From positions 115,441,904 through 115,505,903 of the forward strand of contig OX578277.1 of assembly GCA_951217055.1 (NCBI GenBank): a stretch of DNA of 64,000 nucleotides. Direction: 5' to 3'. The DNA comes from Gerris lacustris (taxonomy: Eukaryota > Arthropoda > Insecta > Hemiptera > Gerridae). Every line of letters starts with the position of its first letter. Positions within the stretch are counted from its first letter, which is position 1. Below the pieces are notes generated by a model, which was not told where the DNA came from, made no database searches, and saw nothing but the letters and a program-made list of their open reading frames with translations. Positions 56,329 through 64,000 of this stretch are shown one piece after another. A program made the position numbers and the translations under genes.

Positions 56329-57188
56329 TAGTATATTATGTTACAAGGCTGTGAAGTGAGTTTTTTTGTAAATATTGCCAAGGTAAAGAAAAAACACTTC
56401 ACAGTCGTGTAGCATATGCTATTTTTTCCGAGGTAGCAGAAAATGGAACAACATTAAATATTAATCAATAATCAATATAATAATAATAACAAATATTAGT
56501 ACATACTTAAGATTTAAAAAAAGAAACCTTAAAAAGAGGTTACACTATAAGAAAAGATAAATAAAACGCATTGACATCTAGCGGATTTTAATCGTACTAA
56601 GAAGCTATCTACAAAGATTGCAGCGCTAAAACGGAAGTTTTGATAACTACCAGCACGAAAGAAAAAAAAAATGTCCGTAGCAGGCTGTGAAATAGTAACT
56701 TTAGAGCCTAAAAAACATAGCTAAAATCCATTTTTTCATTACGTGGACTTAAAAAAATCTTTTCATTACTCCTATCTGTAAAGAAAAAATCTTTTACGTC
56801 CTAGGAACTAAAAGATTTTTATTTTCCGGCGTGTAGTTGTCAAAACTTCCGTTAGTAGAGATGCAGTCTTTGTAGAAATGCTTAGTACGATTTAATTCCG
56901 CTAGATGTCAAAGCGTTTTATTTATCTTTTATTGTAGTGTAACCTCTCTTTAAGGTTTCTTTTTTTAAATGTTAAGCATGTACTAATATTTGTTATATAT
57001 TGATTATTTATTAATATTTAATGTTTTTTCATTGTCTGCTACCTCGGAAAAAATAGCATATGCTACGCGGCTGTGAAGTGTTTTTTCTTTACCTTAGCAA
57101 TATTTACTGTCGAGCGAAGCGAGACAGTAAATGTAATTGCCGCGGTAAAGAAAAAACTTACTTCACAGCCTTGTAACATAATATACTA
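56329..57188. mobile_element. 860-bp long-arm foldback element
   Basis: The termini TAGTATATTATGTTACAAGG then CTGTGAAGT are inverted perfectly over 29 bases. Arms of about 350 bp remain clearly complementary: CACTTCACAGYCGYGTAGCA, ATGCTATTTTTTCCGAGGTA, TTAAATATTAAT, GAGGTTACACTA, CGCTAGATGTCAA, AAACTTCCGTT. The right arm alone has an insertion with TTTACTGTC/GACAGTAAA. The centre (about 56665-56815) includes TCTTTTACGTCCTAGGAACT. No transposase frame is present. Confidence 0.88.
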
Positions 57189-57387
57189 TTACGCCCTAGG
57201 ACGTAACATTTTTTCTTTAAAGCTATTTTTTTTTATCTACTTGCGGCAGCAAAATGAGGCATTATTGAACTGATTTCGGGCAGAGAAATGTGATTTTACT
57301 GCCTAGGCGGTAAAATAACGAAAAATGTTGATGCCTATGCAGTAAAATTTTTACTTTTTATAATGTTGGCAATGACAGAAAAATAAA

Positions 57388-57691
57388 ACTATTTCTCGAA
57401 AACGGTTCCGATGATTTTGATTAAAAAATTCTAAATTATAGTCCATTTAAGTTCGAATCTAACGATATAAGCCGTTTTCCCAAGAAAAATCTAGTTCCTA
57501 AGAAAATAGCATAAAACACGGATGGAGAGAGCCCGGGTTCGATTCTCCGTCCAGGAGAAGTTATTTTGATGGAATATTCAATAATAATTAAATGTACATA
57601 TAGGAAAACTAATAAATGGAAAACACTGGGCTAAATAATTAAGAACTCGTTTATGAGAAAGTTTGTAGTTTGTCTGAGTTGTCTCGGACCG
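57388..57691 (-). repeat. Family D repeat, left half (minus orientation)
   Basis: The plus strand reads CTCGAAAACGGTTCCGATGA, GCCCGGGTTCGATTCTCC (B-box-like) and GTCTGAGTTGTCTCGGACCG, the inverse order of the other copies. It lacks the right half. Confidence 0.75.
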
Positions 57692-58296
57692 AATTTTTTA
57701 TACACATGATATAATATTATATTTTACTACGCATATAAGAAACGATATCGTAGATTATAGAATATTGTAAGAATCTGGTAAGGGCGGAATTTAGTTGAAT
57801 TTGGAAGAGAGAGAAGCTCCTATGTGGACTGTACAACAGGTGAGTAATTTCTATATTAGAAATAGATAGAGACCGGAATGTTTAATCTCTTAAATTCTGC
57901 CCTTTTGACAAGTCCCTGTGGAATAGTTGAGTTCTAGCCTTCATCTCCCCTCCTACTTCCGCTTTTTACCTCCCACATCCCCCCCCCCCTCCATAACTTC
58001 ACTAGCCCATACATAGACTGCTAATTAATGTAGCACATAGCTTCCTCGCATCTTATTGCGTACTATAATGTTGTTTTATGTACTGACTATTAGACAAATG
58101 TATCTGGTTTTTCCCACTTCATGGAAGCATTAAAATGTCGATATGTGGATTCCAAGCCCTAAAAATATATCCATATTTAATCACGGATAGCTTTTCCATA
58201 AAATGGAGAAATGCACAAATTTAATATTGAATAAAAAATAAGTAAGACCCCACTGTGAAACGAAGCTGCAATTTTGTTTTATATATTTAGAAGTAG
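57692..58296. other. Stretch with family-L motifs, no gene
   Basis: 58011-58085 (minus) contains TAGCACATAGCTTCCTCGCA, and 58205-58290 has ACCCCACTGTGAAACGAAGC. Both resemble motifs near 6690, 12535, 18793 and 34016-34150. A ten-base C run lies near 57979. Confidence 0.45.
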
Positions 58297-58502
58297 GGGG
58301 AGACCGGGGCTGGTTGTTACACTTTATATTATTTATTTTTATTTAGCCCTGCCATAAGTTTTATGAAAGTTATTTAACATTAGTTCTTTAAAACCAACTC
58401 TTGGCTACCTCATTTATTTTTTTCGGCTCTTAATATTCACGTCTTTTGTCGCAGGGACTTATAATCTGAGATAACTTAAATTATAACAACCTTTAAGGGG
58501 GT
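58297..58502 (+). repeat. Likely founder element of the 118-bp satellite
   Basis: GGGGGAGACCGGGGCTGGTT then GTTAC resembles a MITE end. At 58475-58502 TTATAACAACCTTTAAGGGG then GTAAG is a shortened version of the satellite's hairpin and start. The array probably grew from inside this element; its right end was not found after 62220. Confidence 0.5.
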
Positions 58503-61500
58503 AAGTTGTTACAGGTATATTGGTAAAGGAACTTGCGTGTTGAGAGTTGTTAGAAATTATTTATCTTAGATTATAACAACCTACCCCGCTTTGGGGGTAG
58601 GTTGTTATTGGTATTGGGGTAAGTTGTTACAGGTATTTTGGTAAAGGAACTTGCGTGTTGAGAGTTGTTAGAAATTATTTATCTTAGATTATAACAACCT
58701 ACCCCGCTTTGGGGGTAGGTTGTTATTGGTATTGGGGTAAGTTGTTACAGGTATATTGGTAAAGGAACTTGCGTGTTGAGAGTTGTTAGAAATTATTTAT
58801 CTTAGATTATAACAACCTACCCCGCTTTGGGGGTAGGTTGTTATTGGTATTGGGGTAAGTTGTTACAGGTATTTTGGTAAAGGAACTTGCGTGTTGAGAG
58901 TTGTTAGAAATTATTTATCTTAGATTATAACAACCTACCCCGTTTTGGGGGTAGGTTGTTATTGGTATTGGGGTAAGTTGTTACAGGTATTTTGGTAAAG
59001 GAACTTGCGTGTTGAGAGTTGTTAGAAATTATTTATCTTAGATTATAACAACCTACCCCGCTTTGGGGGTAGGTTGTTATTGGTATTGGGGTAAGTTGTT
59101 ACAGGTATATTGGTAAAGGAACTTGCGTGTTGAGAGTTGTTAGAAATTATTTATCTTAGATTATAACAACCTACCCCGCTTTGGGGGTAGGTTGTTATTG
59201 GTATTGGGGTAAGTTGTTACAGGTATTTTGGTAAAGGAACTTGCGTGTTGAGAGTTGTTAGAAATTATTTATCTTAGATTATAACAACCTACCCCGCTTT
59301 GGGGGTAGGTTGTTATTGGTATTGGGGTAAGTTGTTACAGGTATATTGGTAAAGGAACTTGCGTGTTGAGAGTTGTTAGAAATTATTTATCTTAGATTAT
59401 AACAACCTACCCCGCTTTGGGGGTAGGTTGTTATTGGTATTGGGGTAAGTTGTTACAGGTATTTTGGTAAAGGAACTTGCGTGTTGAGAGTTGTTAGAAA
59501 TTATTTATCTTAGATTATAACAACCTACCCCGTTTTGGGGGTAGGTTGTTATTGGTATTGGGGTAAGTTGTTACAGGTATTTTGGTAAAGGAACTTGCGT
59601 GTTGAGAGTTGTTAGAAATTATTTATCTTAGATTATAACAACCTACCCCGCATTGGGGGTAGGTTGTTATAGGTATTGGGGTAAGTTGTTACAGGTATTT
59701 TGGTAAAGGAACTTGCGTGTTGAGAGTTGTTAGAAATTATTTATCTTAGATTATAACAACCTACCCCGCTTTGGGGGTAGGTTGTTATTGGTATTGGGGT
59801 AAGTTGTTACAGGTATTTTGGTAAAGGAACTTGCGTGTTGAGAGTTGTTAGAAATTATTTATCTTAGATTATAACAACCTACCCCGTTTTGGGGGTAGGT
59901 TGTTATTGGTATTGGGGTAAGTTGTTACAGGTATATTGGTAAAGGAACTTGCGTGTTGAGAGTTGTTAGAAATTATTTATCTTAGATTATAACAACCTAC
60001 CCCGCTTTGGGGGTAGGTTGTTATTGGTATTGGGGTAAGTTGTTACAGGTATATTGGTAAAGGAACTTGCGTGTTGAGAGTTGTTAGAAATTATTTATCT
60101 TAGATTATAACAACCTACCCCGCTTTGGGGGTAGGTTGTTATTGGTATTGGGGTAAGTTGTTACAGGTATTTTGGTAAAGGAACTTGCGTGTTGAGAGTT
60201 GTTAGAAATTATTTATCTTAGATTATAACAACCTACCCCGTTTTGGGGGTAGGTTGTTATTGGTATTGGGGTAAGTTGTTACAGGTATATTGGTAAAGGA
60301 ACTTGCGTGTTGAGAGTTGTTAGAAATTATTTATCTTAGATTATAACAACCTACCCCGCTTTGGGGGTAGGTTGTTATAGGTATTGGGGTAAGTTGTTAC
60401 AGGTATTTTGGTAAAGGAACTTGCGTGTTGAGAGTTGTTAGAAATTATTTATCTTAGATTATAACAACCTACCCCGCTTTGGGGGTAGGTTGTTATTGGT
60501 ATTGGGGTAAGTTGTTACAGGTATATTGGTAAAGGAACTTGCGTGTTGAGAGTTGTTAGAAATTATTTATCTTAGATTATAACAACCTACCCCGCTTTGG
60601 GGGTAGGTTGTTATAGGTATTGGGGTAAGTTGTTACAGGTATTTTGGTAAAGGAACTTGCGTGTTGAGAGTTGTTAGAAATTATTTATCTTAGATTATAA
60701 CAACCTACCCCGTTTTGGGGGTAGGTTGTTATTGGTATTGGGGTAAGTTGTTACAGGTATTTTGGTAAAGGAACTTGCGTGTTGAGAGTTGTTAGAAATT
60801 ATTTATCTTAGATTATAACAACCTACCCCGCTTTGGGGGTAGGTTGTTATAGGTATTGGGGTAAGTTGTTACAGGTATTTTGGTAAAGGAACTTGCGTGT
60901 TGAGAGTTGTTAGAAATTATTTATCTTAGATTATAACAACCTACCCCGCTTTGGGGGTAGGTTGTTATTGGTATTGGGGTAAGTTGTTACAGGTATTTTG
61001 GTAAAGGAACTTGCGTGTTGAGAGTTGTTAGAAATTATTTATGTTAGATTATAACAACCTACCCCGTTTTGGGGGTAGGTTGTTATTGGTATTGGGGTAA
61101 GTTGTTACAGGTATTTTGGTAAAGGAACTTGCGTGTTGAGAGTTGTTAGAAATTATTTATCTTAGATTATAACAACCTACCCCGTTTTGGGGGTAGGTTG
61201 TTATTGGTATTGGGGTAAGTTGTTACAGGTATTTTGGTAAAGGAACTTGCGTGTTGAGAGTTGTTAGAAATTATTTATCTTAGATTATAACAACCTACCC
61301 CGTTTTGGGGGTAGGTTGTTATTGGTATTGGGGTAAGTTGTTACAGGTATTTTGGTAAAGGAACTTGCGTGTTGAGAGTTGTTAGAAATTATTTATCTTA
61401 GATTATAACAACCTACCCCGTTTTGGGGGTAGGTTGTTATTGGTATTGGGGTAAGTTGTTACAGGTATTTTGGTAAAGGAACTTGCGTGTTGAGAGTTGT

Positions 61501-62220
61501 TAGAAATTATTTATCTTAGATTATAACAACCTACCCCGCTTTGGGGGTAGGTTGTTATAGGTATTGGGGTAAGTTGTTACAGGTATTTTGGTAAAGGAAC
61601 TTGCGTGTTGAGAGTTGTTAGAAATTATTTATCTTAGATTATAACAACCTACCCCGCTTTGGGGGTAGGTTGTTATTGGTATTGGGGTAAGTTGTTACAG
61701 GTATTTTGGTAAAGGAACTTGCGTGTTGAGAGTTGTTAGAAATTATTTATCTTAGATTATAACAACCTACCCCGCTTTGGGGGTAGGTTGTTATAGGTAT
61801 TGGGGTAAGTTGTTACAGGTATTTTGGTAAAGGAACTTGCGTGTTGAGAGTTGTTAGAAATTATTTATCTTAGATTATAACAACCTACCCCGCTTTGGGG
61901 GTAGGTTGTTATAGGTATTGGGGTAAGTTGTTACAGGTATTTTGGTAAAGGAACTTGCGTGTTGAGAGTTGTTAGAAATTATTTATCTTAGATTATAACA
62001 ACCTACCCCGCTTTGGGGGTAGGTTGTTATAGGTATTGGGGTAAGTTGTTACAGGTATTTTGGTAAAGGAACTTGCGTGTTGAGAGTTGTTAGAAATTAT
62101 TTATCTTAGATTATAACAACCTACCCCGCTTTGGGGGTAGGTTGTTATTGGTATTGGGGTAAGTTGTTACAGGTATTTTGGTAAAGGAACTTGCGTGTTG
62201 AGAGTTGTTAGAAATTATTT
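58503..62220 (+). repeat. 118-bp satellite, 31.5 highly uniform copies
   Basis: The monomer starts AAGTTGTTACAGGTAT, continues TTTGGTAAAGGAACTTGCGT, GTTGAGAGTTGTTAGAAATT and ATTTATCTTAGATTATAACA, and ends with a hairpin and GGTATTGGGGT. The period is exactly 118 bases throughout, with no indels seen. Each monomer has the hairpin ATAACAACCTACCCC / GGGGTAGGTTGTTAT around a six-base loop. Variable positions are GTATATT/GTATTTT, CGCTTT/CGTTTT and TTATTGG/TTATAGG. They show a five-monomer higher-order pattern. No long frame exists because 118 is not a multiple of three. Confidence 0.97.
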
Positions 62221-62426
62221 ATTGACGTTCCAAATGTCATGAATTTATCAATTACCTCAATCGAACAGCTTTTTTATACTTTTTAGATTCAAGTAATATG
62301 ATTTCAATAACTTCAGTTACATTGGGTTTGAAAAAATAAACAACATCAAGTTTAACTATTTGTTTTATATCTAGGTATCTAGGTACTTAATAGGAAATAA
62401 TTTCAAGATAAAAAGAACTTTTTATA

Positions 62427-63005
62427 TACTACGTTTTTAAATTTTCTGTTGAATCGTATGTAATGTTGATAATATAATTGTTATTGTTATATAATATATA
62501 ATGTTAGTGAAAAAAAAAAAATAGTTCCGAATTTATTTACTTCACATAAATGACAACCATCCAGAGAGCTGATCTTAAACCTATAAAAGGATAAATCTTT
62601 GTACAACGGATCTCCCCAACACCAAATCTAAACCGTGCCATCGATATGTTTGAAATAATATAATCGATATTTCCTGTTTTGCTGTCATTCAATGTTTATC
62701 TATCACAAATTTGAGACCCGTCAAAATGAAGATTGCGTAAATATTGGATATGGCAAAACAAATGAAATAACTTGCGGATTTTTTCCGAACTATCTTTCCG
62801 CACAGCAAAATTTGCTGAACTAATAAAATTCTGCTGAAAGATGGCTAAAAGTATTAAAATAATGCATTGTCATCGTGTTCTGAGCTATGCTAAAAGTTTC
62901 AAATGTCTAGCTATTCGGGAAGTTAGTTAGAAATCGATTGCCAGATTTGTACCGGACAAACAAACAAACAAACAAACAAGAATGCAAGCTAATAAAAACG
63001 TAGTA
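62427..63005 (-). mobile_element. Family B element, full length (copy 4)
   Basis: It lies in reverse orientation with ends TACTACGTTTTTAAATTTTC and AATAAAAACGTAGTA on the plus strand. All family landmarks are present in inverse order. Its tail beyond 62427 (AATTTCAAGATAAAAAGAAC) confirms the uninterrupted family-B end. Confidence 0.85.
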
Positions 63006-63357
63006 AAATAGATAGGGGCACGAAAAAAAAATAAAATGTAAGTAAAAATTTATAAATAATTGGTCTTAAAATTTGTCAAAACCATTTAAATAGAGAAAAA
63101 ATCAAAATATTTTTAAAGTTAACTGAACTTAGCTGAACTTAACTGTCTAAGCTGAACTTAGGCCTGCTGGAAAACAACTTGAGGCTAATTCCTAAAAATA
63201 AAATTAAATAAGAAAAAAAGTTTAGCTTACAACTGAATTTATAACAGTTTGCTTTAATTTACTTGTTATTAATTTTATGCTACTTATAAATAAGAAAATG
63301 GCGAAATACTACTCTATAAATAAGAAAATGATACCCGTTTGGCGATAAAAATTGATC
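63006..63357. other. AT-rich stretch, nothing recognised
   Basis: It contains a small tandem of GAACTTAGCT/GAACTTAACT units near 63122-63160 and a doubled ATAAATAAGAAAATG. No gene. Confidence 0.4.
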
Positions 63358-64000
63358 TTTTTTTAGGGTCCGTAGGCAAAACCAAGGACCCTTATATTTT
63401 CCTGCGTGTGTCTGTCCGTCCGTCCTGTCGCCTGCTCTCACGGCTACACCTTTCGTCCTATCACTTTGAAATTTGGCATGTATGTGTCTTGTACCTACCC
63501 ACATATTTTAAAAATATAGTGACTTAAAAAAATATTTTTCAAAACAATTAGGGTAAAAAAACTTAAGGGTTAAATTTTTTTTTTTTTTCGACACCGTGAA
63601 AGGTGTCATATGAAAGGGTACGTCGAGCTGATTACAAAAATATATAATTATTCGGTTATAAATTTGATAGGGTGAGCGCAGGCAAGTTTGAAGTGGGTGT
63701 GAAACGTGTCCCCCCCCCCCCCCCTCTATCTCGCATATGTGAAGTGCGAAAAATCTGAAAAATGTCCTGAATATTCTTCGACCAAAAGTAAAGATACCAC
63801 TTTTTGGAAATTTCGAAAAAAATATTATTTTATTTTTTATTGACAAAATACGTTTTTTTTTATAACTATGGTCTTTTTGATGTATTTATATGGTTGTAGT
63901 CCGGTTCAGTGGCAAAAATATACTTTATCAGAAGTATGTTTAAATGTTTTGAGGATATCAGACCCATAGGATAGTTCAAAGTAAGCTTTTTAGCATTTTA
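63358..64000 (+). mobile_element. Family A Helentron-like element (copy 7, cut by the window edge)
   Basis: It begins TTTTTAGGGTCCGTAGGC and follows copy 3 to GTAAGCTTTTTAGCATTTTA at the last base. The 3' subterminal repeat and hairpin would lie just outside. The 112-codon minus frame (63508-63846) is the longest version of a frame seen in several copies. Confidence 0.88.

Noticed and set aside
63508..63846. 112-codon minus frame starting MSIKNKIIFFSKF, recurring at 23802, 25032 and 30860
   Set aside because: It lies in family-A copies and is shared by descent; lengths and ends differ, homopolymer runs shift the frame and no domain is recognisable.

Overview
This window looks like AT-rich intergenic or intronic DNA from an animal, most likely an insect or other arthropod. 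The evidence is the strong A/T bias, long (TA)n, poly-G and poly-T tracts, a dense crowd of short non-autonomous DNA transposons, and eukaryote-style splice signals around one candidate exon. There are no bacterial operons, ribosome-binding sites, rRNA or intact tRNA genes, or CRISPR arrays. I found no complete protein-coding gene. Nearly every open frame is a by-product of a repeat whose period is a multiple of three (27, 39 and 72 bp) or lies inside a dispersed repeat. All alignments and coordinates were made by eye, so most repeat ends carry a few bases of error.

Layout. 1-9 kb: a family-F repeat with stacked hairpins, an hAT-like element with 8-bp target duplications (1288-2522), families B, D, I, F and K, and a 529-bp TIR element with a perfect 8-bp duplication sitting in the loop of an older foldback. 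About 9.1 kb: the best exon candidate (9082-9183, minus strand). 9.7-11.5 kb: a 27-bp satellite of about 66 copies. 12-15 kb: a tRNA-like core between inverted arms, then a family-B element with a palindrome-bearing family-C element inserted at its edge. 15.2-16.6 kb: a second hAT-like element. 17-32 kb: repeated Helentron-like family-A copies, two with amplified 39-bp hairpin units, plus several MITEs. 32.6-35.1 kb: (TA)n tracts, a 10-bp-type minisatellite and a pogo/Tigger-like MITE inside a (TA)n tract. 36.3-37.3 kb: a piggyBac-like element with TTAA duplications and a decayed transposase tail. 39.8-41.6 kb: a TA-flanked TIR element split by a family-A copy. 44.4-48.8 kb: families E and F and a third hAT-like element with a perfect 8-bp duplication. 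49.7-57.7 kb: minisatellites, families H, D and J, three foldbacks and a tRNA-like element. 58.5-62.2 kb: a very uniform 118-bp satellite of 31.5 copies, each with a 15-bp-stem hairpin. The window ends in family-B and family-A copies.

How it fits together. The region reads as a nested record of transposition. Terminal inverted repeats and target duplications (8 bp for hAT-like elements, TTAA for piggyBac-like, TA for mariner/pogo-like) separate many insertions cleanly, and split elements give their relative order. The most interesting signals are the family-A elements with Helentron architecture and hairpin-tail amplification, the palindromic family-C element with a conserved 29-codon frame, the tRNA-like core between inverted tails, the 118-bp hairpin satellite with a five-monomer higher-order pattern, and the isolated exon candidate.
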